60,012 bases of DNA from Bacillota bacterium (GCA_023408315.1 JAEYKI010000026.1:1-60012), one strand, 5' to 3'; shown: positions 1-8,247, numbered from the stretch's first letter. The notes: a model not told the origin generated them from the letters alone. Made by a program: numbers and translations.

Positions 1-4
1 CAAA

Positions 5-124
5 TTTCCGGTGGCGATAGCTAAGGGGTTCCACCTGTTCCCATTCCGAACACAGTAGTTAAGACCTTATACGCCTAAAGTACTTGGCTGGTAACGGCCC
101 GGGAGGATTGGTAGCTGCCGGATT
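5..124 (+). rRNA. rrf: 5S ribosomal RNA
   Basis: Structural RNA of the large ribosomal subunit. The two ends form the terminal helix: bases 7-15 pair with 114-122 over nine consecutive pairs including two G-U wobbles. The conserved CCGAACACAG-type loop lies at about 45-54. The length of about 120 nt is normal. It is followed directly by a terminator, so it is probably the last gene of an rrn operon whose 16S and 23S genes lie left of the window. Exact ends are good to within a few bases. Confidence 0.95.
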
Positions 125-142
125 CTATTTTATAAAGGGAAG

Positions 143-173
143 GCTGTTTTGTAATAAAGCAGTTTTCTTTTTT
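143..173 (+). terminator. Rho-independent terminator of the rRNA operon
   Basis: Stem CTGTTTT (144-150) pairs with AAAGCAG (156-162) around a 5-nt loop and is followed by a T-rich run at 163-173. It is placed 20 nt after the 5S gene. The T run overlaps the stop codon of the convergent DUF1697 gene. Confidence 0.75.
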
Positions 174-735
174 ATATATAAATTTCGATTTTATTTGCCA
201 GATCAAACAGGGCTTTTATTGTTTTTAAATTCCGCACGGTTGCCGTAGCATATTGTTTTTGAAGTCTGGAAGCAAGCTTGGAATCCCGAATGCTGTGTTC
301 CGTCAAAAGATAGATGTCCCGGCCGATAATTTTATACCGGTCCTCTGGTGTGGCGTATTTGTCCAGTGCGTTTGTAGAAACAGGCAAAGGCGCTGTGGAA
401 AGAAGGGCTGTATAAAGGGTTTCGTATTCGGAAGATTCAGCTTTTTTTATATCGTCGGCAGAAAAAGGACAGTTTTTAATCAACGATTCCAGTTCCGCCG
501 CTGTCCTGAGCACCACGCTGCTTTTGAGTCCGAAAGCAGTTTCAATTTCCATATCTAATTTATCGCGCAAAGTCTGCTCATCTGCATCGGATTCAAACAC
601 AACATTGCCGCTCTGGATATAAGTCTGTACTTGTTTAAAACCCAGTGATTCAAACAGCTTTTTTAGTTCCGCCATTTTAATTTTGTTTTTTCCGCCTACA
701 TTGATTCCACGCAGAAGAGCGATATAAACAGCCAT
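172..735 (-). CDS. DUF1697 family protein
   Basis: Protein of 187 residues with the hallmark N-terminus of DUF1697 (ALLRGINVGGKNKI, then a YIQSGNVVF segment about 40 residues on). The family is widespread in bacteria and its biochemical role is not established. I chose the ATG at 733-735 because a GGAG lies 8 nt upstream on this strand. An in-frame TTG at 745-747 would place that ribosome binding site inside the gene. It is a single gene, convergent with the 5S rRNA, and its stop codon sits in the rRNA terminator. It has no signal peptide or membrane segment and is probably cytosolic. Confidence 0.9.
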   Translation of the reverse strand: MAVYIALLRGINVGGKNKIKMAELKKLFESLGFKQVQTYIQSGNVVFESDADEQTLRDKLDMEIETAFGLKSSVVLRTAAELESLIKNCPFSADDIKKAESSEYETLYTALLSTAPLPVSTNALDKYATPEDRYKIIGRDIYLLTEHSIRDSKLASRLQKQYATATVRNLKTIKALFDLANKIEIYI

Positions 736-764
736 AAATTTCTCCAAATCATAATACTATAAAC

Positions 765-793
765 ATGGTATCCTCCAGTCAGTTTTGTGTCAA
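765..793 (-). promoter_or_regulatory. Candidate sigma-A promoter of the DUF1697 gene
   Basis: On the minus strand there is a perfect TTGACA (788-793), a 17-nt spacer and TACCAT (765-770, 4 of 6 to the -10 consensus). Predicted transcription would start about 20 nt before the chosen ATG. Confidence 0.45.
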
Positions 794-826
794 GCGGAGT
801 TCTCATGGCTGCTAAACCCACGGGGC

Positions 827-855
827 TTTACTTGAATGGCTATTTTTGCTATAGT
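827..855 (+). promoter_or_regulatory. Candidate sigma-A promoter of the first operon
   Basis: TTTACT (827-832), a 17-nt spacer and TATAGT (850-855), 27 nt before the ATG of the small membrane protein. It would drive the run of overlapping genes from here to ricT. Confidence 0.5.
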
Positions 856-881
856 AATGAAAAAGAGAAGGATGCAGGTGG

Positions 882-1358
882 ATGTACGAAGAGACGCTGA
901 AAAGAAAACCGCTCAGGGGCTTTGGAACATTTTTATCCATTATCATTCTGGTTTTTGCAATTCTTGCACTTATGCTCTTGGTAGGCTGGTTGCAGATTCT
1001 GTGGGGCGTTGGTTACCTGCAGTATATTTTGCTGGCTGTGGTTTTGCTTGTTCTGCTTTTTTTACTGCTCAGGCAAATCACCAGGTATGTATACGTAATT
1101 GCGGAAAATACTGTTTGGATATACAGGGAAATTGGCCAAAAGCGTAAAATTCTGTTTGAGATCCCGCTCAGAAATATAGAGCAGTTTGGCAAAATGGAAG
1201 AAATATCGCTGCACGGCAAAAAAAGACGCATGTTATTGTTTGATTATGTGGAAAAAGACGTTTTTTTTATTGCTGCTTCCGGGGTTGTGGTGGTGCTGGA
1301 TCCAACCGAATCTTTTATGGATAAGTTAAAGGAAGTATATGAAAAGACCCATTGTTGA
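882..1358 (+). CDS. small membrane protein, two TM segments, possible PH-like domain
   Basis: Protein of 158 residues. A short basic N-terminus is followed by two hydrophobic helices at about residues 15-40 and 45-66, with little between them. The soluble C-terminal half has alternating beta-type hydrophobic segments, resembling the bacterial PH-like domains found after paired TM helices. That assignment is inference from pattern only. AGGTGG precedes the ATG. The gene overlaps the following decarboxylase-type gene by 20 nt, so the two are probably translated together. No specific function is recognised. It is most likely in the cytoplasmic membrane with the C-terminal domain in the cytosol. 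Confidence 0.75.
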   Translation: MYEETLKRKPLRGFGTFLSIIILVFAILALMLLVGWLQILWGVGYLQYILLAVVLLVLLFLLLRQITRYVYVIAENTVWIYREIGQKRKILFEIPLRNIEQFGKMEEISLHGKKRRMLLFDYVEKDVFFIAASGVVVVLDPTESFMDKLKEVYEKTHC

Positions 1359-2748
1359 GAAACTCCGGCAGGTGGCGGCCGCGGGCCGTGTACGCTTTCA
1401 TATGCCTGGGCACAAAGGCCGCAATGCTTTTCTACCGGAAAGTGTGTTGACTTACGACGTAACGGAGCTGCCAGGTACGGACAATCTGTATATGCCAAGC
1501 GGGGTGATTGAGGAGTCGCAGAAACTGAACGCTCCAGCCATGGACGCGGGCGCATGTTTTTATTTGGTAAACGGGTCGTCCATCGGCGTGCAGGCTTCCC
1601 TGCTTGCTGCCGCCGAGCCGGGAGAGAAGGTTTTGTTTGCGAGAGATTTTCATCTCTCCGCCGTAAACGGAATTGCGCTTGCGGGAATCAAGCCGGTGTT
1701 TGTATATCCTTCTTCCAGGAACAATTACCTGCCCAGCGTTGTCACAGCAGCCGATTTTAAACGGGCAATTGAGGAGAACGAAGACGCAAAAGCAATTTAC
1801 CTGACATATCCCAATTATTACGGGCTGTGCCCCGATTTGAACGCCATTGCCGCTATGTCGCACAGGATGGGCATGACGGTGATTGTGGACGCGGCGCACG
1901 CCGCGGCGTTTTCATACAGCGAGATGCTTCCCATAAGCCCCGGCGCTGCGGGCGCTGATATATGGACAATGAGCCTGCACAAGACGCTCTCTGCCCCTAA
2001 CCAGTGCGCTGTTCTTTGCACAGGCGAGCAAAGCCTGGTGGGCCAGGAAGCGGCCAAACGCGCGATCAACATGCTGCAGACAACCAGCCCGTCCTACCTG
2101 CTGCTGGCCTCTATGGACTACGCGCTGGCTCAGATGCGCGAAACTGGTGCAGACCTGCTTCGCGAGGCGGTTTTTATAATAGAAGAATTTATTTTGCGCA
2201 TTCAGAAGCTGGGCGGCTATAAATGCGTTACGGCAGACATTCCAAGCGGAACGGGCGCGGTTGACCGTGATATTACCAAACTGGTGATAGATGTGACGGA
2301 CCGGGGAATGACGGGATTTATGGCGGAACAGAAGCTGAACAGGCGGGGCATATTTATAGAGGGAGCGGACCATCATAACATCATTCTGATGTGTTCCCAT
2401 GCGAACACCAGAAGGGATTTTGAACAACTGGCCGAGGCTTTGCATGAAATAAGCGGGACCAACTACAGCATCTCTGCCGGGGAAGACGCCATGCATTTTA
2501 AAAACCGGGCGCAAAGCACAACCAGCGTCCGCAGCGGGATGCTCCGGGGAGCCGTGGGCCTGCCCATGACACAAGCGGTAGGGCATATGGCCGCCTGCCC
2601 TGTGGGAACATATCCGCCGGGCGTTCCCCTGATTCTTCCGGGGCAGGTTATTGAATGGGAGGATGTGGAGCATCTTGCGGCGCTTCAGAATCTGGGATAC
2701 ACGCTCTTCGGTACAGAAGGATATACGCTGGAAGTTTCGGACAGATAA
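1339..2748 (+). CDS. Orn/Lys/Arg decarboxylase family PLP enzyme (YaaO-like)
   Basis: Fold-type I pyridoxal-phosphate enzyme of 469 residues, close to the length of B. subtilis YaaO. The N-terminus RFHMPGHKG is diagnostic of the family. The PLP lysine is in the SLHKT segment (about residue 216), with the cofactor-binding aspartate in the VDAAHAA segment upstream. Family members decarboxylate basic amino acids to make polyamines, but the exact substrate of this short form cannot be read from sequence. The position immediately before tmk is the ancestral Bacillota arrangement. The ATG lies inside the preceding gene. The C-terminal decarboxylase domain is present (PPGVPLILPGQ), so the gene is intact. 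Confidence 0.9.
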   Translation: MKRPIVEKLRQVAAAGRVRFHMPGHKGRNAFLPESVLTYDVTELPGTDNLYMPSGVIEESQKLNAPAMDAGACFYLVNGSSIGVQASLLAAAEPGEKVLFARDFHLSAVNGIALAGIKPVFVYPSSRNNYLPSVVTAADFKRAIEENEDAKAIYLTYPNYYGLCPDLNAIAAMSHRMGMTVIVDAAHAAAFSYSEMLPISPGAAGADIWTMSLHKTLSAPNQCAVLCTGEQSLVGQEAAKRAINMLQTTSPSYLLLASMDYALAQMRETGADLLREAVFIIEEFILRIQKLGGYKCVTADIPSGTGAVDRDITKLVIDVTDRGMTGFMAEQKLNRRGIFIEGADHHNIILMCSHANTRRDFEQLAEALHEISGTNYSISAGEDAMHFKNRAQSTTSVRSGMLRGAVGLPMTQAVGHMAACPVGTYPPGVPLILPGQVIEWEDVEHLAALQNLGYTLFGTEGYTLEVSDR

Positions 2749-2762
2749 GAAAGGTTGCATAT

Positions 2763-3395
2763 ATGAAAGGCTTGTTTATTACGTTTGAAGGTGTGGACGG
2801 CTGCGGAAAATCCACTCAGCTTAGATTTTTGGGAGAATATTTGACCAACCAGGGGCACAGCCCGGTGTTTACAAGAGAGCCGGGCGGATGCGCCATAGCG
2901 GAAAAGATTCGGGAGCTGCTTCTGGATGTGGAAAACGCCGCTATGGACAGCAAAACAGAGGCCTTGCTGTATGCAGCCGCACGCGCGCAGCATGTGGCAC
3001 AGGTAATCAAGCCCGCGCTGGATGCCGGAAAAATTGTGCTGTGCGACCGGTTTATAGATTCCTCCATGGCATACCAGGGCGTGGGCCGGGGGCTTGGCAT
3101 TGATTCTGTGATGGATATCAACCGCTTTGCAATGGCCGGCGTGATGCCGGACAAGACGTTTTTTCTGGATTTTCCACCCGACCTTGCGTTTGAGCGGATG
3201 AGCAAAAAACGGGTGCATGACCGCCTGGAATTAGAAAAAATGCATTTTCATCAAAATTTATATAATGGGTTTGTGCAGCTAAGCGGCCTTTTTCCTGAGC
3301 GGATCATACGTGTGGACGCAAGCGGCACCAAGTATGAGACAGCCGGGAAGATACAGGCTGTCATGGCGGATATTTTTGCCGCGGAGGGAGAATAA
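2763..3395 (+). CDS. tmk: thymidylate kinase
   Basis: Phosphorylates dTMP to dTDP in the dTTP pathway. The 210-residue protein has the P-loop GVDGCGKST at residues 10-18 and the DRF motif at 95-97 (followed by IDSS), which positions dTMP. An SKKR segment near residue 145 belongs to the lid. The ATG at 2763 is preceded by AGAAAGG; frames extending further upstream would overlap the previous gene without a ribosome binding site. The gene lies 14 nt after the YaaO-like gene and its stop codon abuts the ATG of holB, so the three form one operon. Confidence 0.97.
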   Translation: MKGLFITFEGVDGCGKSTQLRFLGEYLTNQGHSPVFTREPGGCAIAEKIRELLLDVENAAMDSKTEALLYAAARAQHVAQVIKPALDAGKIVLCDRFIDSSMAYQGVGRGLGIDSVMDINRFAMAGVMPDKTFFLDFPPDLAFERMSKKRVHDRLELEKMHFHQNLYNGFVQLSGLFPERIIRVDASGTKYETAGKIQAVMADIFAAEGE

Positions 3396-4346
3396 ATGGA
3401 CGGCATATTTCGCGAGGCGCTCGGCAGCGGCCGGGTTGCGGGCGCGTATTTAATAGAAGGAAGCAAAGGGTATTTTGCGTCGGAGGCGGAGGCGTTTATT
3501 GGTTCTTTATTTTGCCGGGAGAACACGTTCTGCGGGCAATGCCCGGCTTGCGTGCAGATTCGGGCCGGGTATCATCCCGATATACTGCGAATTACGCCAA
3601 GCGGGCAAAGTATCAAGGTGGACGATATCGCGGAGGTGGGCGGATGGATATCGCAGAAGCCTTACGAAGGCGAATACAAGGCCGTTGTAATCGCCCAGGC
3701 AGACCTGCTGGTGGAAGCCGCTCAAAACAAGCTTTTAAAGGCGATTGAGGAGCCGCCCGAGCATACGGTTTTTTTGCTGGGTGCGGCTAACCGCAAAAAT
3801 TTGTTGCCTACCGTTTTGTCCCGATGTATAATGATTAGAATGCGGCGGGATGGTGCGGAAGACGTGGCGCGGGCGCTACAGCAGCAGTTTGATGCACCCA
3901 CCCTTATGGCATCCATGCTCGCCAAAACAGCCGGATACGATGCGTTTGCGGCTTCTGAGTTATATGCAAGGAAGTACCCGGACACAAGGGAAACGTGCAT
4001 ACGGGCAGTGCGCAGGCTGCTGGAGGCGAAAAACAGGGCTACCAGCGCCACGCTGGACATGCTGCTGCAATATACGGACAACCTGAGCGATGTTTTTTTG
4101 GCAATGGAGTTGTATGTGCGGGACATTGTGGTGTATCAAAAAACGCAGAACCCGTCCCTTCTGTACAACAGCGATAAAATTGTGGAAATCAAAAATTATT
4201 CGCAGAGCTTGTCCGCGCAAACGCTGATTCGCGTTTTGGAGCGCCTGCAGGCCGCGCATCAAAAATATAAATTATGTACGGGCATACTGAAGAAACTATT
4301 GCTGGAAAGTATGCTGTTCGAAATATTGGAGGTAGTACTCGCATGA
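3396..4346 (+). CDS. holB: DNA polymerase III subunit delta'
   Basis: Stator subunit of the clamp-loader complex that places the beta clamp on primed DNA. The 316-residue AAA+ protein has the zinc module typical of the clamp-loader family (Cys 40, 46, 49 and 52) and the SRC arginine-finger motif at 142-144. The Walker A position reads EGSKGYFASE and lacks the GKT/GKS, consistent with a delta' subunit that does not bind ATP. The ATG follows the tmk stop codon with no gap, and GGAGGGAG precedes it. The end overlaps the ricT start as ATGA. Confidence 0.95.
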   Translation: MDGIFREALGSGRVAGAYLIEGSKGYFASEAEAFIGSLFCRENTFCGQCPACVQIRAGYHPDILRITPSGQSIKVDDIAEVGGWISQKPYEGEYKAVVIAQADLLVEAAQNKLLKAIEEPPEHTVFLLGAANRKNLLPTVLSRCIMIRMRRDGAEDVARALQQQFDAPTLMASMLAKTAGYDAFAASELYARKYPDTRETCIRAVRRLLEAKNRATSATLDMLLQYTDNLSDVFLAMELYVRDIVVYQKTQNPSLLYNSDKIVEIKNYSQSLSAQTLIRVLERLQAAHQKYKLCTGILKKLLLESMLFEILEVVLA

Positions 4347-5224
4347 ACAAGACTGTGATTGGCGTCCGGTTCAAGGATGTTGGCAAGGTATATTATTTTG
4401 ATCCGGGCGATGTTGAAATAGAAGTTGGAAACGGCGTGATTGTGGAGACCGTGCGCGGCGTTGAGTTTGGAGAGGTTGTGCTGGCCCCACGCGAAGTGGA
4501 AGAAGACCGCATTGTAAAACCCTTAAAATCCATTATTAAAAAAGCTGACGAAAAGGACTATTCCAAGCTGGAGACGAATAAGAAAAAGGAAGAGGAAGCC
4601 TTTAATATCTGCCAGGAAAAAATAAAGAAGCACAATATGCAGATGAAGCTTATTGATGTGGAATACACGTTTGACGGCAACAAGATCATCTTTTATTTTA
4701 CCGCCGACGGCAGGGTGGACTTTCGCGAGTTGGTGAAGGATTTGGCCAGCATATTTAAAACGCGTATTGAGCTTAGGCAGATTGGTGTTCGTGACGAGGC
4801 GAAGATGCTGGGAGGCCTGGGGCCATGCGGCCGCCCTTGCTGCTGTTCGCAGTTTTTGGGAGATTTTCAGCCGGTTTCCATCCGCATGGCCAAGGAGCAG
4901 AACCTGTCTCTTTCCCCCACCAAGATCAGCGGGTTGTGCGGCCGTCTGATGTGTTGCCTGAATTATGAGAACGAACACTATAAGTGCATGCGCCACAGGC
5001 TGCCTAAGCCTGGGAGCATTATTAAAACGCAGGACGGCGACGCCGAAGTGGTGGAGGCAAACGCGATTACCGAGATGGTTACCGCCAAAGTGGTTTTGCC
5101 GGACAACACCGTAACAATGAAAAAATATACTCTTGCCGATATTGAAATTAAAACGGCTGCGAGCGGCGGGGACGAGGACGATATTGTGATCAACGAGGAA
5201 ATAAAATCTATACTGGATGAATGA
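4343..5224 (+). CDS. ricT: PSP1-domain protein RicT (YaaT)
   Basis: Component of the Ric (Y) complex. In B. subtilis RicT works with RicA and RicF, carries [4Fe-4S] clusters and stimulates RNase Y-dependent mRNA maturation as well as Spo0A activation and competence. The 293-residue protein has the PSP1 domain with clustered cysteines: 162, 166, 167 and 168 (CGRPCCC), then 199, 204 and 205 (LCGRLMCC). These match the cluster ligands of the family. The ATG at 4343 has GGAGG 10 nt upstream and overlaps the holB stop, implying translational coupling. ricA and ricF are not in this window. A ferredoxin gene follows. Confidence 0.94.
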   Translation: MNKTVIGVRFKDVGKVYYFDPGDVEIEVGNGVIVETVRGVEFGEVVLAPREVEEDRIVKPLKSIIKKADEKDYSKLETNKKKEEEAFNICQEKIKKHNMQMKLIDVEYTFDGNKIIFYFTADGRVDFRELVKDLASIFKTRIELRQIGVRDEAKMLGGLGPCGRPCCCSQFLGDFQPVSIRMAKEQNLSLSPTKISGLCGRLMCCLNYENEHYKCMRHRLPKPGSIIKTQDGDAEVVEANAITEMVTAKVVLPDNTVTMKKYTLADIEIKTAASGGDEDDIVINEEIKSILDE

Positions 5225-5235
5225 TGGAAAAAGTA

Positions 5236-5263
5236 TTGCAATTTAATGGTTTAATGATACAAT
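5236..5263 (+). promoter_or_regulatory. Candidate sigma-A promoter of the ferredoxin gene
   Basis: TTGCAA (5236-5241), 16-nt spacer, TACAAT (5258-5263), in the 73-nt gap after ricT. It gives a leader of about 28 nt. Confidence 0.55.
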
Positions 5264-5297
5264 AAATCTGTTAAATCTTATGGAGGTGAAACTTTGT

Positions 5298-5468
5298 ATG
5301 GCATACGTAATTTCTGATTCCTGCATTAGCTGTGGCGCTTGCGCAGCAGATTGCCCGGTTGAGGCGATTTCTGACGGCGGCGAAACCTATGTGATCGATG
5401 CTGATACCTGCATCAGCTGCGGCGCTTGCGTGGATACATGCCCCGCTGAGGCGATTTCTGAGGAATAA
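5298..5468 (+). CDS. 2[4Fe-4S] ferredoxin
   Basis: Electron carrier of 56 residues, the usual clostridial ferredoxin length. Two CxxCxxCxxxCP clusters are present at Cys 9, 12, 15, 19 and Cys 38, 41, 44, 48, and the two halves are near repeats of each other (CISCGAC in both). The strong GGAGGTGA at 5282-5289 sits 8 nt before the ATG at 5298, so the longer in-frame start at 5280 is unlikely. It has its own promoter and terminator and is probably monocistronic and abundant. It is cytosolic and would serve low-potential redox enzymes such as hydrogenase or pyruvate:ferredoxin oxidoreductase. Confidence 0.96.
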   Translation: MAYVISDSCISCGACAADCPVEAISDGGETYVIDADTCISCGACVDTCPAEAISEE

Positions 5469-5479
5469 TCCTATGCATT

Positions 5480-5514
5480 AAAATAGACGGTAATGATGCC
5501 GTCTATTTTTTTAT
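5480..5514 (+). terminator. Rho-independent terminator after the ferredoxin
   Basis: Ten-base stem AAATAGACGG (5481-5490) with its exact complement at 5499-5508 and an 8-nt loop, ending in a seven-T run. Confidence 0.9.
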
Positions 5515-5588
5515 GTTAAATGAGCCCCCATGATCTATATTTTGGGGTGAAGGCGGGAGGCGTGCGTTCTCGGAAGACGGCTTATTGT

Positions 5589-5616
5589 TTGTTTTAAATT
5601 ATATTTTGTGTATAAT
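5589..5616 (+). promoter_or_regulatory. Sigma-A promoter of trmN6, very close to the start codon
   Basis: TTGTTT (5589-5594), 16-nt spacer and perfect TATAAT (5611-5616). The expected transcription start (about 7 nt after the -10) coincides with the A of the ATG at 5623, suggesting an mRNA with little or no leader. Confidence 0.65.
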
Positions 5617-5622
5617 ACAAGT

Positions 5623-6354
5623 ATGGTTGAATTAAAAGAGGGCGAGCGGATTGACGATCTGCAGTACAAGGGCCTTAAAATTATACAAAATCCGTCGCTG
5701 TTTTGTTTTGGGACGGATTCCGTATTGCTTGCAAATTTTGTGCAGGTGAAAAGAGGCGAAACGGTTTCAGACCTGGGTACGGGAACAGGCATTCTTTCCA
5801 TTCTTGTGGGGGGAAAGAACCCCGGGAACCAGATTTTTGCGCTGGAGATACAGGAAGCACTGGCAGATATGGCGCGGCGCAGCGTGGAAATGAACGGCCT
5901 GGGTAATATTGCGGTGCTGCGAGGCGATTTAAAAGGGGCGCACCTGCTGCTTCCCAGGTGCCAGGTGGTGGTATGCAACCCGCCGTATGAGCGGATTGGC
6001 ACCGGCAAAGCCTCGCCAAACGAGAGCCACCGCATTGCGCGGCATGAGATTATGTGCACGTTTATGGATGTGGCTGCATCCGCTTCCCGCCTGCTGGGAG
6101 ACGGGGGCCGGTTTTATTTCATCAACCGGGCGGAGCGGATGGTTGAGCTGTCTGCCGCTTTGCTGCAAAACAATCTCCAGCCCAAGGCGGCGCGGTTCGT
6201 TCACACAAACTATGATGAGCGGGCTAAGTATGTGTTGATGGCCGCCAGCAAGAACGGCGGGGAAGGCCTTATGATCTGCCCGCCTCTGTTTATTTATGGC
6301 CAGGACGGCAACTATACCAGGGAAGTTAAAGCCTTGTATAACGGGGAGGAATAA
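5623..6354 (+). CDS. trmN6: tRNA1(Val) (adenine(37)-N6)-methyltransferase family protein
   Basis: Class I SAM-dependent N6-adenine methyltransferase (YabB/TrmN6 family) of 243 residues. The SAM-binding motif DLGTGTG lies near residues 47-53 and the catalytic NPPY at 119-122. The family methylates A37 of tRNA; the tRNA specificity here is by homology only. The ATG at 5623 has no visible Shine-Dalgarno sequence and lies 6 nt after the -10 box; an in-frame GTG at 5608 would lie upstream of the promoter's -10. Its TAA overlaps the rsmI ATG by one base. The pairing with rsmI is the ancestral Bacillota order. Confidence 0.92.
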   Translation: MVELKEGERIDDLQYKGLKIIQNPSLFCFGTDSVLLANFVQVKRGETVSDLGTGTGILSILVGGKNPGNQIFALEIQEALADMARRSVEMNGLGNIAVLRGDLKGAHLLLPRCQVVVCNPPYERIGTGKASPNESHRIARHEIMCTFMDVAASASRLLGDGGRFYFINRAERMVELSAALLQNNLQPKAARFVHTNYDERAKYVLMAASKNGGEGLMICPPLFIYGQDGNYTREVKALYNGEE

Positions 6355-7178
6355 TGGACGCAGGAAAGCTGTATATTGTTGCAACGCCAATTGGAAACTT
6401 AAAAGATATCACACTGCGGGCGCTGGAAGTTTTGGAGCAGGCTGACCTGGTTGCCGCCGAGGATACGCGCCATACCGGCATACTACTAAAGCATTATAAT
6501 ATAACAACCAGGCTGCTGAGCTGCCACGAACACAGCGGCGATAAAAAAACGGGCGAGATTATAGAGTATCTTTTGTCTGGGAAAAATATAGCGCTTGTAA
6601 GCGATGCGGGAACCCCCCTGATTTCGGACCCTGGATATCCTGTTGTGAAAGCAGCCAGGGATGCGGGCGTGGAGGTTGTATGCGTGCCCGGCCCCTGCGC
6701 CGCCATAGCGGCCCTGTCCGCTGCTCCGGCAGGCGAAGGCAGGTTTGTGTTCTGGGGTTTTCTGGAGGCGAAGGCGGCTGCACGCAAAAAGCAGCTTGAA
6801 ACCATAAAAGGTTTTGGGCTGCCTGTTGTGCTGTACGAGGGGCCCCACCGCGTTTTGCAGACGCTGCGGGATATTCTTGCCGTGTGCGGGCCGGAGGCGC
6901 AGGTGACCGCCGCCAGGGAACTTACTAAGGTGTATGAGGAATACTTTTTTGGAAGCGTGGAGGAAACGATTGCCTACTTTGAAAAAAAAGAGGTGCGGGG
7001 CGAGTTTGTGCTGATTCTGCAATGCCCAAAAGATACGGCCGAAATGACCGAGAATGAAATAAGGGCCATGCTGCAGCAATGCCTGGAAAAACAAATGAGT
7101 AAAAAAGACGCCGTAACTGAAGTTGCCGGGCGTCTTGGGTTGCCTAAGAATAAGGTTTATAAAGTTTCTTTAGGCTAG
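6354..7178 (+). CDS. rsmI: 16S rRNA (cytidine(1402)-2'-O)-methyltransferase
   Basis: SAM-dependent ribose methyltransferase for C1402 in the decoding centre of 16S rRNA. The 274-residue tetrapyrrole-methylase fold protein has VATPIGNLKDIT at the N-terminus, SDAGTPLISDPG near residue 85 and YEGPHR near 161, all characteristic of RsmI. The ATG overlaps the trmN6 stop (TAATG), so translation is coupled. The gene is convergent with the AbrB-type gene, leaving only 2 nt between stop codons and no clear terminator between them. Confidence 0.97.
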   Translation: MDAGKLYIVATPIGNLKDITLRALEVLEQADLVAAEDTRHTGILLKHYNITTRLLSCHEHSGDKKTGEIIEYLLSGKNIALVSDAGTPLISDPGYPVVKAARDAGVEVVCVPGPCAAIAALSAAPAGEGRFVFWGFLEAKAAARKKQLETIKGFGLPVVLYEGPHRVLQTLRDILAVCGPEAQVTAARELTKVYEEYFFGSVEETIAYFEKKEVRGEFVLILQCPKDTAEMTENEIRAMLQQCLEKQMSKKDAVTEVAGRLGLPKNKVYKVSLG

Positions 7179-7180
7179 GC

Positions 7181-7420
7181 TTATTTTTTCAATTCACTTA
7201 TGCATTTAGCACATACGTTTCTACCTTTGTAAATCTTGATGTCGTCCATGCTGTCGCAAAAAATGCAAGAAGGCTGATATTTTTTGAGAACGATCTTGTC
7301 TTCGTCCACAAAAATTTCAACCGGGTCCTTGCAATTGATGTTGAGAATTCTTCTCAACTCAATAGGTAGAACAATTCGCCCTAGTGAATCAACAGGGCGC
7401 ACGATTCCTGTAGATTTCAT
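7181..7420 (-). CDS. AbrB/SpoVT-type transcription regulator with zinc-binding tail
   Basis: Small DNA-binding protein of 79 residues. Residues 1-48 form a swapped-hairpin AbrB domain (STGIVRPVDSLGRIVLP). The C-terminal part has two CxxC pairs (Cys 52/55 and 70/73) that could bind zinc, a variant common in clostridia but absent from B. subtilis AbrB. AbrB-type proteins repress transition-state and sporulation genes; which genes this one controls is unknown. AAGGAAG precedes the ATG. It keeps the ancestral position next to rsmI but faces it, and has its own strong promoter. Confidence 0.92.
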   Translation of the reverse strand: MKSTGIVRPVDSLGRIVLPIELRRILNINCKDPVEIFVDEDKIVLKKYQPSCIFCDSMDDIKIYKGRNVCAKCISELKK

Positions 7421-7457
7421 AGTTTTTACTTCCTTTCAGTTTCTGGGTACTTTTCTT

Positions 7458-7486
7458 ATAATAACAAATCTAACAATATTCGTCAA
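7458..7486 (-). promoter_or_regulatory. Sigma-A promoter of the AbrB-type gene
   Basis: On the minus strand: TTGACG (7481-7486), 17-nt spacer, TATTAT (7458-7463). Predicted start near 7450, giving a 30-nt leader. The 180 nt between this promoter and spmA hold no other feature I can support. Confidence 0.75.
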
Positions 7487-7670
7487 TTATTTATTTGCAT
7501 ATTCACATAAAAAAATCACATTTCTTATGTATCAATACATATTTTACCACGTATACAACAAAAATCCAATCTTTTTTGTAAGATGTTCACAATTATTTAA
7601 TAAAGCCCACAAAACAGGTATACAGGTATAGGCCGCGTGTGCATGGCATAGTAATGAACAGGGTGATGGT

Positions 7671-8246
7671 ATGCTGAACTTTGTTTGGGTTTTTATGGTT
7701 GTGGTTGGCATTTTAGTGGGTATTGCCACCGGCAGGCAGGAAGCGATTGTGAACGCGGTTTTAAACAGCGCAAAGAATTCCGCGGCAATGATTATTGGCC
7801 TGATAGGGATATATGTTTTTTGGATGGGCATACTCAATATAGCAAAAGACTCTGGTATTGTGGACCGGCTTGCGGCCAGGCTGAAAAAGGTTCTTATGTT
7901 TTTGTTTCCGGATGTGCCGCCAAACAGCGAGGCGGCAGGATATATGTCGCTCAACCTGGTGGCCAACATACTGGGAATGGGAAACGCGGCGACGCCTTTT
8001 GGCCTTTCCGCTATGCGCGAACTGGATAAACTGAACGGGCACCGGACAATCGCCAGCAATGCTATGGTGATGTTTTTGGTAATTAATGCGTCCTCCATTC
8101 AACTGCTGCCCCTAACGCTGATTGCGATTCGGGGCGCATACGGCTCGGCAAACCCGGCGGATATTGTGCTGCCCTCCCTGATTACAACAGGCGTCTCCAC
8201 CTTGGCGGCCATTGTGCTTGCCAAGATCATGGAAAGAAGGTATTAG
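7671..8246 (+). CDS. spmA: spore maturation protein A
   Basis: Membrane protein of 191 residues with about five hydrophobic segments and the nucleoside-recognition/gate motif common to SpmA and SpmB (NLVANILGMGNAATPFG near residues 95-111). In B. subtilis SpmA and SpmB act together in dehydration of the spore core. The ATG at 7671 follows GGTGATGGT. The spmB start is 1 nt after the stop, so the pair is cotranscribed. A sigma-E promoter would be expected, but I could not find a convincing one upstream. Confidence 0.94.
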   Translation: MLNFVWVFMVVVGILVGIATGRQEAIVNAVLNSAKNSAAMIIGLIGIYVFWMGILNIAKDSGIVDRLAARLKKVLMFLFPDVPPNSEAAGYMSLNLVANILGMGNAATPFGLSAMRELDKLNGHRTIASNAMVMFLVINASSIQLLPLTLIAIRGAYGSANPADIVLPSLITTGVSTLAAIVLAKIMERRY

Positions 8247-8247
8247 A

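Noticed and set aside
736..764. A five-codon frame (MFIVL) with a good ribosome site upstream of the DUF1697 gene
   Set aside because: The best promoter has its -10 over this start, so it would not be transcribed; too short to support without data.
7501..7670. Sigma-E promoter before spmA
   Set aside because: Partial matches (CATATT near 7538, CATAGTAA near 7647) do not occur at the proper spacing, so no call was made.
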